Shown one piece after another: positions 8,929 through 18,296 of a stretch of 64,000 nucleotides of DNA. The stretch covers positions 186,001 through 250,000 of the forward strand of contig CAWAMJ010000007.1 of NCBI GenBank assembly GCA_963783085.1, written 5' to 3'. Both the position numbers and the translations under genes were made by a program. Positions within the stretch are counted from its first letter, which is position 1. Each line of letters begins with the position of its first letter. The stretch comes from CAVYUC01 sp963783085. Its GTDB lineage: Bacteria; Bacteroidota; Bacteroidia; Bacteroidales; Prolixibacteraceae. The notes beneath the pieces were generated by a model. It was given only the letters and a program-made list of their open reading frames with translations, ran no database searches and had not been told where the DNA came from.

Positions 8929-11658
8929 ATGAAGAAAAGAATAAATTGGGTGAAATTTTTCACCATCGTATTGTTATTAGGCAGTTACACTGCTTTTGCT
9001 GCAGACCAAACCGTAGTAAAAGATTTAATTTGCGAATACCGGACCAATCCGGTTGGCATCGATGTAATGGAACCACGATTGAGCTGGAAGATAGTTTCAG
9101 AAAAGGAAAACCTGCTCCAGTCGGCCTACGAAATCAGGATGGCCGAATCTGCATCCGGTTTAAGCAAAAAGAACAGCCAAATCTGGGGCACCGGAAAAGT
9201 GGAAAGCGACCAGTCGGTAAATGTGGTTTACGAAGGTCCCGAACCCGAATCCATGCAACGTTTTTACTGGCAGGTGCGCATTTGGGACAATAACGGAAAA
9301 GTGACAAAGTGGAGCGAACCGGCATATTTTGAAACCGGCATCCTGAAGCCGGGACTCTGGACTGCCTCCTGGATCACCTTAGAAAACGAACCGCCGGCCA
9401 ATGGAGGTTCACTGCCATGCCATTACTACCGGAATGAATTTTCAACATCGAAAAAAGTGGAATCAGCACGTGCGTACGTAACTTCACTGGGTTTATACCA
9501 GTTGTTTCTAAACGGTGAAAAAGTGGGCGACCAGTTGTTTACCCCCGGCTGGACCAGCTACAACAAACGGCTGCAGTACCAGACATACGACGTAACCGAT
9601 ATGCTTCAAAAAAACAATGCAATCGGCGCGGTTCTTGGCGACGGCTGGTACCGTGGAAATATCGGCTGGCAGGATCAGGACGGATACTACGGGCAAAAAC
9701 TGGCGCTGTTGCTGCAGCTGAAAATCGATTACACCGATGGCACCAGCGAAACCATTGTTAGCAGTCCCGGCTGGAAGGTTTCCAACGGCCCCATTCTCGA
9801 ATCGGATATATACAACGGCGAAATTTACGATGCCCGCCTGGAAATGGATGGCTGGAAAACTACTGGTTTTGATGATTCGAACTGGCAAAATGCCGGCGCC
9901 ATCAATCACACCAAAGAAACGCTGATTGCGCCGCAGGGCGTGCCTGTGAAAGCAATTCAGGAAATTACACCCGTTGAATTGATAACCACGCCAAAAGGAG
10001 AAGTTGTTTTCGACATGGGCCAGAACATGGTGGGCTGGGTACGAATGAAAGTTGACGGTGAAAAAGGCGATACCGTAAAATTGAAATTTGCCGAAGTCCT
10101 GGACAAAGAAGGTAATTTTTACACGGCAAACCTGCGTTCGGCAAAAGCCACCGATACTTATATCATGAATGGCGAAGGAACCGAAGTTTACGAACCGAAG
10201 TTTACATTTCACGGATTTCGTTACGTTCAACTGATTAATTATCCCGGAACGCCAAAGCCGGAAGATATTACCGGAATCGTCATTCATTCCGATATGAAAC
10301 CAACGGGAACTTTTGTCTGTTCCGATTCGCTGATTAACCAATTGCAGCACAACATACAATGGGGCCAAAAAGGCAATTTCCTGGATGTGCCGACTGATTG
10401 CCCGCAACGCGACGAACGCCTTGGCTGGACCGGCGATGCGCAGGTTTTCAGTCCTACTGCTGCTTATAATTTTGATGTTGCAGCATTTTACACCAAATGG
10501 CTGGGCGATGTGGCTGCCGACCAGCTTGAAAATGGTAAACTGCCGCATGTAATCCCGGATGTTTTGAAAGGCGGGGGCGGTTCCACTGCCTGGGCCGACG
10601 CCTCAATTATTGTTCCGTGGACGAATTATCTGGCCTACGGCGACCGCAGGATTCTGGAAGTACAGTACCCGAGCATGAAAAAATGGGTGGAATACATGCG
10701 GAGCAGGGCTGGAGACGACAACCTGTGGACCGGCGATCAGCATTTCGGCGACTGGCTGGCTTTTGCCACCAACCGTTCAGACTATCCGGGCGCTACTACT
10801 GAAAAAGATTTGATTGCCACTGCATATTATGCCTATTCCAGCAGATTATTGTCGAAAATTGCAGGAATTCTCGGAAAGACTGATGAAGCCAAAGAATATG
10901 CACAACTTTCCGACGATATCAAAAAAGCATTTAATCAGGAATTTGTGACACCCTCCGGACGATTGGTTTCGCATACACAAACTGCCTATTCCCTGGCTGT
11001 TGCATTCGATTTATTGCCGGAAAATCTGGTGCCGAAAGCAGCAGGGTACCTGGCGGAAGATGTCAAAAAAATGGGCCACCTCACTACCGGGTTTGTTGGA
11101 ACACCGCTGCTTTGCAAAACATTATCGGATCAGGGATATGAAGATTTGTCGTTTATGCTGCTGAACCGCAAAGAATACCCGTCGTGGCTGTACCCGGTTA
11201 CACAGGGGGCGACAACTATCTGGGAACGCTGGGATGGCCAGAAACCCGACGGTACTTTCCAGAATGTGGGCATGAACAGTTTTAACCATTATGCTTACGG
11301 CGCAATCGGCGAGTGGTTGTACAATTATGTAGCAGGTATCCAAATCGATCCGGAAACACCGGGTTACAAGCATTTTATCCTTGCACCACATCCCGGAGGC
11401 GGCCTCACAAGTACAAAAGCAACTTATCAGTCAATATACGGACAAATTGTATCAGACTGGAAGATCGACAATAATTCGCTGGACTACAACATTGAAATTC
11501 CTGCAAATACTACCGCAACTGTTACACTTCCGGATGCGAAAATGGAAGAGGTACAGATGAATGGCTCATCCCTGAACAGGAATAATACCGAACAGAAAGA
11601 AAATGGTGTGCAGTTAAAACTGGGATCGGGAAAGTATCATTTTAACTATTCATTGTAA
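8929..11658 (+). CDS. Alpha-L-rhamnosidase, GH78
   Basis: A 909-residue exported enzyme with a signal peptide (FFTIVLLLGSYTAFAAD). Family order is visible: N-terminal Ig-like domain (LICEYRTNPVGIDVMEPRLSWK), the Bac_rhamnosid_N region (WTASWIT...), a beta-sandwich, then an (alpha/alpha)6 catalytic barrel with the hallmark DCPQRDERLGWTGDAQ starting at D490, and a C-terminal beta domain (GYKHFILAPHPGGGLTSTKA). GH78 enzymes invert and release terminal alpha-L-rhamnose. Together with RhaT, RhaM and RhaI it forms a rhamnose scavenging unit. No sorting domain is visible, so a periplasmic location is likely. Confidence 0.96.
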   Translation: MKKRINWVKFFTIVLLLGSYTAFAADQTVVKDLICEYRTNPVGIDVMEPRLSWKIVSEKENLLQSAYEIRMAESASGLSKKNSQIWGTGKVESDQSVNVVYEGPEPESMQRFYWQVRIWDNNGKVTKWSEPAYFETGILKPGLWTASWITLENEPPANGGSLPCHYYRNEFSTSKKVESARAYVTSLGLYQLFLNGEKVGDQLFTPGWTSYNKRLQYQTYDVTDMLQKNNAIGAVLGDGWYRGNIGWQDQDGYYGQKLALLLQLKIDYTDGTSETIVSSPGWKVSNGPILESDIYNGEIYDARLEMDGWKTTGFDDSNWQNAGAINHTKETLIAPQGVPVKAIQEITPVELITTPKGEVVFDMGQNMVGWVRMKVDGEKGDTVKLKFAEVLDKEGNFYTANLRSAKATDTYIMNGEGTEVYEPKFTFHGFRYVQLINYPGTPKPEDITGIVIHSDMKPTGTFVCSDSLINQLQHNIQWGQKGNFLDVPTDCPQRDERLGWTGDAQVFSPTAAYNFDVAAFYTKWLGDVAADQLENGKLPHVIPDVLKGGGGSTAWADASIIVPWTNYLAYGDRRILEVQYPSMKKWVEYMRSRAGDDNLWTGDQHFGDWLAFATNRSDYPGATTEKDLIATAYYAYSSRLLSKIAGILGKTDEAKEYAQLSDDIKKAFNQEFVTPSGRLVSHTQTAYSLAVAFDLLPENLVPKAAGYLAEDVKKMGHLTTGFVGTPLLCKTLSDQGYEDLSFMLLNRKEYPSWLYPVTQGATTIWERWDGQKPDGTFQNVGMNSFNHYAYGAIGEWLYNYVAGIQIDPETPGYKHFILAPHPGGGLTSTKATYQSIYGQIVSDWKIDNNSLDYNIEIPANTTATVTLPDAKMEEVQMNGSSLNRNNTEQKENGVQLKLGSGKYHFNYSL

Positions 11659-11678
11659 AACCTGTTTAAACATTATTT

Positions 11679-12941
11679 ATGAAAGACAGAATAGAAAAAG
11701 CATGGAAATTGGCAAAGGAAGAATATGCCGGATTGGGAGTTGATGCAGAAAAGGCGCTGGCGAAAATGGACAACGTAGCCATCAGCTTGCATTGCTGGCA
11801 AACCGACGATGTGGGTGGTTTTGAAACACCCGACGCAAAACTGGGCGGCGGCGGAATTCAGGCCACCGGAAATTACCCGGGGAAAGCTACTACCATCGAA
11901 CAAATGCGTGCCGATCTGGAAAAAGTGATGGAATTGCTGCCGGGGAAGCAGCGGCTTAACCTGCATGCCAGCTATGGCGAATTTGGCGGAAAGTTTGTCG
12001 ATCGCGATGAAATTGAGGTAAAACATTTTCAGGGATGGATCGATTGGGCCAAAGCACAGAAAATCGGACTCGATTTTAACGGTACTTATTTTTCGCATCC
12101 GAAAGCAGACGGCGGATTTACACTTTCTTCAAAAAATGAAGGAGTCCGGCAGTTTTGGGTGGAGCATATGAAACGCTGCCGCGATATCGCCGCTGAAATG
12201 GGAAGACAGCTTGGAACGCCATGCGTGCACAATACCTGGGTTCCGGATGGAATGAAAGACATTCCGGTGGATCGGAACGGTTATCGGGTACTTTTAAAAA
12301 AGTCGCTCGACGAAGGATTTGAAGAACAATTCCCAAAAGAGTTCCTGAAAGATGCAGTGGAAAGCAAATTGTTTGGAATCGGCGCCGAATCGATGACCGT
12401 TGGCTCGCATGATTTTTATTTGGGATATGCCATCAAAAACAACAAGTTGATTTGCCTCGACAATGGCCATTTTCACCCGACTGAACAGGTTGGCGACAAA
12501 ATCTCTGCCTGCCTGCAATTTGTCGATGAAATCCTTTTGCACGTCACCCGGCCGGTGCGCTGGGATTCCGACCATGTTGTAACCTGGAATGAAGAAGTAC
12601 AACTCATCGCTTCTGAAATCGCGCGGAACAACTTTTTCAACCGCGTAAACGTTGGCCTCGACTTTTTCGATGCGTCGATTAACCGGGTTGGCGCTTACGT
12701 GATTGGAACACGCGCAGTACAAAAAGCATTTTTGTTTGCTTTGCTCGAGCCGGCCGGTAAACTAGTCGATCTGGAAGAAAATGAAAACTATTTTGAACGG
12801 CTGGCTTTGCTGGAAGAATTAAAAACAAAACCATTTGGAGCAATCTGGGATTATTACTGCCTGGTAAATGATGTTCCGGCAGGGGAAGGATATATTCCGG
12901 AAGTTCAGAAATATGAGAAAGAGGTGCTGAGCAAAAGATAA
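11679..12941 (+). CDS. rhaI: L-rhamnose isomerase
   Basis: A 420-residue cytosolic enzyme that converts L-rhamnose to L-rhamnulose using divalent metal. Characteristic blocks are HCWQTDDVGGFE near residue 38, GLDFNGTYFSHPKA, LGTPCVHNTWVPDG, GAESMTVGSHDFYLGYA and the metal-site run LDNGHFHPTEQV. The sequence fits the RhaI type common in Bacteroidota and Pseudomonas rather than the E. coli RhaA type in detail. It is the last rhamnose gene here and is followed by two terminators. Rhamnulokinase and rhamnulose-1-phosphate aldolase are not in the window. Confidence 0.94.
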   Translation: MKDRIEKAWKLAKEEYAGLGVDAEKALAKMDNVAISLHCWQTDDVGGFETPDAKLGGGGIQATGNYPGKATTIEQMRADLEKVMELLPGKQRLNLHASYGEFGGKFVDRDEIEVKHFQGWIDWAKAQKIGLDFNGTYFSHPKADGGFTLSSKNEGVRQFWVEHMKRCRDIAAEMGRQLGTPCVHNTWVPDGMKDIPVDRNGYRVLLKKSLDEGFEEQFPKEFLKDAVESKLFGIGAESMTVGSHDFYLGYAIKNNKLICLDNGHFHPTEQVGDKISACLQFVDEILLHVTRPVRWDSDHVVTWNEEVQLIASEIARNNFFNRVNVGLDFFDASINRVGAYVIGTRAVQKAFLFALLEPAGKLVDLEENENYFERLALLEELKTKPFGAIWDYYCLVNDVPAGEGYIPEVQKYEKEVLSKR

Positions 12942-12950
12942 AGTGAGGGA

Positions 12951-12979
12951 GCCGGATTTTCCCGAATCCGGCATTTTTT
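12951..12979 (+). terminator. Rho-independent terminator of the rhamnose operon
   Basis: A perfect 8-bp stem GCCGGATT/AATCCGGC with a six-base loop is followed directly by A and then six T, ten bases after the rhaI stop codon. Confidence 0.88.
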
Positions 12980-13005
12980 AAGTTAGGAAATTCAGAATTC
13001 CATTA

Positions 13006-13043
13006 AGAGCAGCCGTTTTTAGGCTGCTCTTTGTTTGTTTTTT
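13006..13043 (+). terminator. Second terminator after the rhamnose operon
   Basis: A perfect 9-bp stem AGAGCAGCC/GGCTGCTCT with loop GTTTTTA is followed by a T-rich tract ending in seven T. Two consecutive terminators insulate the rhamnose operon from the small genes downstream. Confidence 0.85.
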
Positions 13044-13127
13044 TCCTTCAATAGTATGCAAATTTCAGTAAAAATCGAATTACCTGCACAACACTTCTAA
13101 CCTTGAAAATTTATTTAACTTTACAAT

Positions 13128-13379
13128 ATGAAAGTTGATTTTTCGGTACACGCTCTGGAACGTATGGCTGCAAGAGACATCACAAAAAATGATGTTTTGG
13201 ATGTATTGAAAAATTATGATTTTACTGATGAGCAAGATGAAAAAATTACAATTTATTCGAAGATTATAATAAAAAAGAACAAAAAATACATTTACAGGGT
13301 TTTTATAAACAGAACCTTAAAACCAGCGAAAGTTATAACTGTTTACAGAACTTCAAAAATTGACAAATATGGTTATTAG
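13128..13379 (+). CDS. DUF4258 domain protein
   Basis: An 83-residue basic protein with the DUF4258 pattern: FSVHALERMAARDIT at the start, a central DEQDEKITIYSKI strand and the C-terminal AKVITVYRTSK. Relatives resemble RelE/ParE-like small ribonuclease folds in outline, but activity is not established. The gene overlaps the next one (DUF2283) by 11 bases, so the two are probably co-translated. Such pairs are often suggested to be toxin-antitoxin-like; that is inference. The A+T content is higher than in the adjacent rhamnose genes, which may mean acquisition. Confidence 0.8.
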   Translation: MKVDFSVHALERMAARDITKNDVLDVLKNYDFTDEQDEKITIYSKIIIKKNKKYIYRVFINRTLKPAKVITVYRTSKIDKYGY

Positions 13380-13563
13380 ATACAACAAGGAAGCAGATTC
13401 GATATACATTGAAATTACCAAAGCAAAAGTTGAAGAAAGTGATCAGGAAAAAAAGGACATTATTCTGGATTATGATGAAGCAGGAAATATAGTTGGAATT
13501 GAAATTTTGAATGCTTCAAAAAAAACAAAACAACCCAATGGAATTAGTTATGAGGTGGCATAA
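13369..13563 (+). CDS. DUF2283 domain protein
   Basis: From the ATG at 13369 the product is 64 residues; a TTG nine bases upstream is the alternative start. The DUF2283 pattern is clear: VIRYNKEADSIYIEITK, then KDIILDYDEAGNIVGIEIL. It overlaps the DUF4258 gene and probably forms a complex or regulatory pair with it. The acidic composition contrasts with the basic partner, as in many antitoxins (inference). No DNA-binding motif is visible. Confidence 0.82.
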   Translation: MVIRYNKEADSIYIEITKAKVEESDQEKKDIILDYDEAGNIVGIEILNASKKTKQPNGISYEVA

Positions 13564-13620
13564 ACGGATGGCGATTCCATGGAGCGGATTTTTTTAGAGG
13601 CGAAATCTCTACCTCTGGTT

Positions 13621-13950
13621 CTGTTTCCATCACACAGCCACAACAAAATAAATTGCCACAGATTCACAGACTAAATCAAAGAGAAATTAAAAATCTGTGA
13701 ATCAGTGGCATCATTTTTTACGATACTGTTTCCACCACACAACTACAAAATAAATTGCCACAGATTCGCTGATTAAATCAAAGAAAAATGAAAAATCTGT
13801 GAATCAGTGGCATCATCTTTTGCGATACTGCTTCCACCACACAACCACAACAAAATAAATTGCCACAGATTCACTGATTAATCAAAGCAAATGAAAAATC
13901 TGTGAATCAGTGGCATCATCTTTTATACTGTTTCCACCACACTACCACAC
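13621..13950 (+). repeat. Three tandem ~100-105 bp palindromic repeats derived from the downstream gene end
   Basis: Copies begin at 13621, 13726 and 13828, and the matching sequence at 13928 lies inside the 3' end of the minus-strand PepSY gene. Each copy has a CTGTTTCCACCACAC segment, then an inverted repeat in which TGCCACAGATTCAC pairs with GTGAATCAGTGGCA around a roughly 25-base centre. CTGTTTCCACCACAC is the antisense of the last codons of the PepSY gene (VVWWKQ). The array fills the space between convergent transcription units and could fold as terminator-like hairpins on either strand. Confidence 0.85.
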
Positions 13951-15445
13951 CGCTAATCAATACAATCATCAAACAAATTCCGGCCAGCGGTACGTACAAA
14001 ATATAAAACGGCCCGAGGATATTTTCGAAGATTCTGCCGGTATGGATTTCCAGCGAAACATTCCACAGAGACATGGGTGCAGATTGCCGGATTTTTTCCG
14101 GCATTTCCGGAAACGACTGTGCCGCTTCAAGTGATGCAATTGGTAAAACACCTTTGTTGTAGTCAAACCAAAAACTCCCGTTGTTTCCTTCCACAAGCCC
14201 GGCAGCCATGTGGTCGGAAATTGGCTTCGTCATTCCGGTTGGCGGAACATAATTGTTTCCGGTAAAAAAATCGTGCACCGCTCCTGTTTTTATGTTCCAG
14301 ATAAACATTCCGCTAAACGATCCAATCAGGTAACTGCTGTTTCCGAGCGGTTTGAAAACATTGCATCCCATAATGCTTACCGGAGGTTGCGAAAATGCCG
14401 GCTGTAAAGTTTTGGAGAGGCTTTCGTCCGAAAAATAAAAACCTTCGGAAGTGGAAAAAATATACACCTGGTTTTGTTTGTCCCAATGTATGCGGCGCAG
14501 TTTATCGAACCACGGATTTGGGCTGTCGAGGTGGGTGCCCGGAATAATTCCCACCTGTTTGCTGGCAATTGCAATCAGCAGCGGCGGCCGCAGGTGCATT
14601 CCCGAAAAAGTATTTATCAGCAGAAAAAGTGCAAAAATATAACCGATTACGTTGTGCCAGTGTAAATTCTTTTTGGTTGCCTGTACCACTGGCTTTACAG
14701 CTTTGTTTTTTCGTTTTCGGCTTTTGATTATTTTGGGGAAAAAGAAGTGCAGCAGTCCGGTTACGGAAAGTACAATCGTAACCAGGCCAAGCAAATCAAC
14801 AATTAACTTACCGGGGAGGCCCCAGAGTTCGCCGCTGTGCAATTCCCAAAATGTGTTAAATAAACCGGTTTTTCGTTCATAACCAACCGGCGCCGGAAGT
14901 TGTATTTTTTCAAAGTTTGTTCCATCAGCGCTTTTTAGCAGGTAATGGCGCGAAAGTACCAGTAAGGTATCATTCTTTAGTGCCAAATCAGCGATTCGCT
15001 CATTTTGAAGGTTCAATTCAGTTTTGGTCCATTCGCCGCTGGTTGGCAGGCGTTTGTACAACCCCATGTGTGTTCCGGCAAATAAAGCGCCGTTAAATTT
15101 TACAATCGAATAAATTTTCCGGTTGTCGATACCTTTCGGGAATCCCTGGTTAAAATCTTTAAATTCGCTGAAATTTCCATCCGTTTTCCAGGCGCCAATA
15201 TTTCCGTACAGAACAACCGAATCTTCACTCAACCGTTGGGAACCACGAACAGCCGCGAGGTTCCAGTTTTCATAACGGTAATTGTGCGGCAGCAGGTTTC
15301 GCGAAATATCCACCGGAGCGACCACTTCGCGGTGGTTCATTATAATTCCTGAACCAGCAAAAAAAAAGGCAAAAAAGGCAATAATAATTGCCGGCCATTT
15401 ATGCAGTTTCTTAAAAAATTTTAAGGCTCTTTTTCTCTTTTTCAT
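13916..15445 (-). CDS. PepSY-associated transmembrane protein
   Basis: A 509-residue inner membrane protein with an N-terminal KLHKWPAIIIAFFAFFFAGSG helix, a long periplasmic part, two central helices (LVTIVLSVTGLLHFFFPK and VIGYIFALFLLINTFSGMHL) and a C-terminal helix ending VVVWWKQYKR. The layout is that of PepSY_TM family proteins, some of which transfer electrons or reduce iron chelates. It lies about 90 bases downstream of the porin in an nrfH-nrfA-porin-PepSY series, so a redox role is plausible but unproven. Its 3' end is copied into the adjacent repeat array. Confidence 0.8.
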   Translation of the reverse strand: MKKRKRALKFFKKLHKWPAIIIAFFAFFFAGSGIIMNHREVVAPVDISRNLLPHNYRYENWNLAAVRGSQRLSEDSVVLYGNIGAWKTDGNFSEFKDFNQGFPKGIDNRKIYSIVKFNGALFAGTHMGLYKRLPTSGEWTKTELNLQNERIADLALKNDTLLVLSRHYLLKSADGTNFEKIQLPAPVGYERKTGLFNTFWELHSGELWGLPGKLIVDLLGLVTIVLSVTGLLHFFFPKIIKSRKRKNKAVKPVVQATKKNLHWHNVIGYIFALFLLINTFSGMHLRPPLLIAIASKQVGIIPGTHLDSPNPWFDKLRRIHWDKQNQVYIFSTSEGFYFSDESLSKTLQPAFSQPPVSIMGCNVFKPLGNSSYLIGSFSGMFIWNIKTGAVHDFFTGNNYVPPTGMTKPISDHMAAGLVEGNNGSFWFDYNKGVLPIASLEAAQSFPEMPEKIRQSAPMSLWNVSLEIHTGRIFENILGPFYILYVPLAGICLMIVLISGVVVWWKQYKR

Positions 15446-15533
15446 GAATAATTAAGGAGTCGTATTGCCCCGGGCTCCGGAATTTCGTTTTACTTCAACT
15501 TTCATTTCGATATCACAAACCTAATCAAAAAAG

Positions 15534-16751
15534 TTATTTTATGAATGTGGGAGTGACTGACAACATAATGTACGACCAATGGTTTCCGGCTGTATAATCG
15601 CCGCCCTTCAGCAATTCCATGTTTTTGTCTGCAAACATGGTTGACCAGCCGGCGCTTATGGCAACTGAATTTTGTACTTGATATGCGAATGTTAAATCCA
15701 GCTCTGTTCCCAAATATTTATCAGCATCCGGCTTTATTTCACCGGCCGAAGCAAAATAGTGCAGCGCTGATTTTATCGTAAATTTATTGAGCAACAAGTT
15801 ATAATTCAGGTAAGCATCCTGCAAGCCAGTAAGGTTGATATGATTTCCCACATAAAAATAATCCATAAAACCATTAAACTTATGGTTGGTGCCATAAAAG
15901 GGTGTAAATGCATTGATTTCCCCGTAATCGTTATTTGAATTTCCTGAGAGGTATTCGTATCCTGCTGTAAGATTTTGAAATGACAATGCGAGAAGGAAAT
16001 TCCATGCATTAATTTTCTTCCCGGTAATATGTTTTCCGGTTTGATAATAAATGTTGGTTGCAAGTTCAACGTTTTCAAAATCAGTTGTAAATCTGCCGCC
16101 AAGAGTTTGACTGTACCGGGTAATTTGACCGTTGGTGTTCATCAGCGGCACGCCGTTATTGAGAAAAAGCAAACTTAACGATTGGTTTTTCCAGGTTTTA
16201 TTGAACCAGCCAAACTGTAGGTTTTTGTATGCATCCGGTCCGGTATAAAAATCATTGGTCAGATCAGCGTCCTCATGGTGCGCAATCCCGAAATGAAATT
16301 TAAAACTGCTTTCATATTTTAAAAGTGCGATATCATGCGAGCGGGCCTGTTGGGTCCAGTCCACATTTCCGAAAATCCGCTGATCGTCGTAAACCAGTTC
16401 CTGCCGTCCTGCTTTTAGCGTAAAATTTTTTGCCAGAAAAACTTCCGCCCAGGCTTCGTGTACAGAAACTGCGTAATCTTCATTTGCCACCAGTTGAGGT
16501 TGGCTGCCCCAAACCCGCACGTCCTGCAGCGCCAGTTTAGTATTTATGCCAGATGCCTGATATGTGGCATTTAACCGGGTGCGTTGTGAAGTAAATACCG
16601 ACCAGGGCTGGTTTTCAGAAACAAGTGTTTTATAACCATGCGCAAATTCGGTGCGGGGCCTGAACTCGCCGGTAAGGACAAACTGCGCTCCTGCCTGTGT
16701 TATAAAAAATACCGGAAATGCAACAAGGAGGCTATATTTTTTTTTAATCAT
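15534..16751 (-). CDS. Alginate-export-family outer membrane beta-barrel protein
   Basis: A 405-residue predicted porin with signal peptide (LLVAFPVFFITQAGAQ) and alternating beta-barrel strands. Family features are LTGEFRPRTEFAHGY at the N-terminus, LALQDVRVWG, then LKAGRQELVYDDQRIFGNVDW. It starts 12 bases after nrfA, so it belongs to the nitrite reductase unit and may admit nitrite or release ammonium (inference). Its C-terminus has the usual aromatic beta-barrel ending pattern. Confidence 0.82.
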   Translation of the reverse strand: MIKKKYSLLVAFPVFFITQAGAQFVLTGEFRPRTEFAHGYKTLVSENQPWSVFTSQRTRLNATYQASGINTKLALQDVRVWGSQPQLVANEDYAVSVHEAWAEVFLAKNFTLKAGRQELVYDDQRIFGNVDWTQQARSHDIALLKYESSFKFHFGIAHHEDADLTNDFYTGPDAYKNLQFGWFNKTWKNQSLSLLFLNNGVPLMNTNGQITRYSQTLGGRFTTDFENVELATNIYYQTGKHITGKKINAWNFLLALSFQNLTAGYEYLSGNSNNDYGEINAFTPFYGTNHKFNGFMDYFYVGNHINLTGLQDAYLNYNLLLNKFTIKSALHYFASAGEIKPDADKYLGTELDLTFAYQVQNSVAISAGWSTMFADKNMELLKGGDYTAGNHWSYIMLSVTPTFIK

Positions 16752-16763
16752 GATTATCTCTTT

Positions 16764-18284
16764 TTACATTTCATCGCCGTCTGCACCTTCCCATAACGCT
16801 TCACGTTCTTCTGCTATTTTTTCCCATTTCGGCACAACTGTTTTCAGGAACTCCTGTTTTTCTTCGCGCAGTTGTTCCATTGGCAATCCGATAAATTCCT
16901 GTGCTTTTGCCTTTGTTGAAATATCGGGATAAGGCACTTCCTGGTTATAACCGAGGTCGGCCAGTAAACGGACCAGTTCAATACGGGTTTCCTGTGCAAT
17001 AACCAAAGCTGTTCCAATGAGGCGACTGATTTCAAGCGAAGCATGAAAAGAAGCGCCATGAGATGCGGCAGAATAATCCCAGCGCCATTGCGCATGTCTT
17101 ATTCCCATTAAAATACTTTCCATCTGTTCTTTGGTGGCCCCCAAATCCCAGGCTTTTTTTGCTTCAATATGCGCCCTCACCAGCAGTTCTTCCAGTTTAT
17201 TTCGGTTTTCAATTACATCATCCTGCTTTTCGTATACATTCTGAATCAGTGTTTTCGCTTCTTCGCGGTGACACACCTGGCACGAATTTGCAATGTTATT
17301 TAAAGGCGACTGCATTTTATGATCGGTAAATTTTTGTCCGCCTTCGCTGATGTACGGCATGTGGCAGTCAGCGCATGAAACTCCACGCTTGGCATGAATT
17401 CCCGTCATATAGGTTTCGTAACCCGGATGTTGTGCTTTCAGCATAGGCGCTTTGCTAATGGCGTGGGTCCAGTCGCTGAATTCCATGTCGTCGTAATATT
17501 CCTCCATAGCCTCAGCCGTAAAACCATTATCCCAGGGAAACTTTAGGTACTGTGCGCCGTCAACAATATTTTTATTAAAATAATATTCCACATGGCATTG
17601 TGCACATACCAGGCTTCTCATCTCCTGATAACTGGCTTTTGTAATATCTCTTCCCATATTCTCAAACGCCTCAATTAACGCTGGGCGAGTAATCGTCAGG
17701 TTCATGGTTTCGGCATCGTGACAATCGGCACAGCCAATCGGGTTAACTATTTCGTGCCCTAAATCTGACCATTTTTGAGAATAAAAATCAGCCACACCTA
17801 TTTTGTTCATCAGCCGCGGAACATCAGGACTTTTGCAGGTCCAGCAGGTCGATGGCATTGGTTCAGGGCCCGGGTCCATCGGCGCACCCGTCCGAAGCGT
17901 TTCGCGGATGTCTTTAATTGCATAATAATGCCCCCGCGCCTGAATATAATCTTTTGAAAAACCATAACCGGCCCATAAAACAACCATTTCGGGATGCTGC
18001 CCGAGCATATCGATGTGCGCGCTTCCATTGTATTTGCTCCTGAAGGTAGTATCTGCAGTACCATAGTAAGACTGAAATTCGCGCGGGTAATTTGCCCCCC
18101 ATTCTTCATTCCGCGGATCGAATTGCGAAATTTCTTTTTGAGGGATGTTTACATAGGCTGCCTCCACCCGGCGTTCAACAATTGACGATGCCAAAAGGCC
18201 AAGCAAAAATACAATTACTGCAGTTGCAATAAATAAAACCCAGGCCAGCCATGGGCGTTTTTCGGTGATCCTTTGTTTTGCCAT
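16764..18284 (-). CDS. nrfA: Ammonia-forming cytochrome c nitrite reductase NrfA
   Basis: A 506-residue pentaheme enzyme that reduces nitrite to ammonium in the periplasm with six electrons. The catalytic heme motif CWTCK is at C147-K151, with four regular CXXCH sites near C185, C227, C304 and C335. CAQCHVEYYF carries the conserved active-site Tyr, and DHKMQSP the distal region. An N-terminal helix (WLAWVLFIATAVIVFLLGLL) acts as uncleaved anchor or signal. nrfH ends 12 bases upstream, which is the standard NrfHA pairing. The organism can probably respire nitrite or detoxify it. Confidence 0.97.
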   Translation of the reverse strand: MAKQRITEKRPWLAWVLFIATAVIVFLLGLLASSIVERRVEAAYVNIPQKEISQFDPRNEEWGANYPREFQSYYGTADTTFRSKYNGSAHIDMLGQHPEMVVLWAGYGFSKDYIQARGHYYAIKDIRETLRTGAPMDPGPEPMPSTCWTCKSPDVPRLMNKIGVADFYSQKWSDLGHEIVNPIGCADCHDAETMNLTITRPALIEAFENMGRDITKASYQEMRSLVCAQCHVEYYFNKNIVDGAQYLKFPWDNGFTAEAMEEYYDDMEFSDWTHAISKAPMLKAQHPGYETYMTGIHAKRGVSCADCHMPYISEGGQKFTDHKMQSPLNNIANSCQVCHREEAKTLIQNVYEKQDDVIENRNKLEELLVRAHIEAKKAWDLGATKEQMESILMGIRHAQWRWDYSAASHGASFHASLEISRLIGTALVIAQETRIELVRLLADLGYNQEVPYPDISTKAKAQEFIGLPMEQLREEKQEFLKTVVPKWEKIAEEREALWEGADGDEM

Positions 18285-18296
18285 TGTTTATATTTT

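Noticed and set aside
9508..10548. Long antisense ORF in the rhamnosidase gene (346 residues)
   Set aside because: It is the shadow frame of a highly conserved GH78 domain and has no recognisable features.
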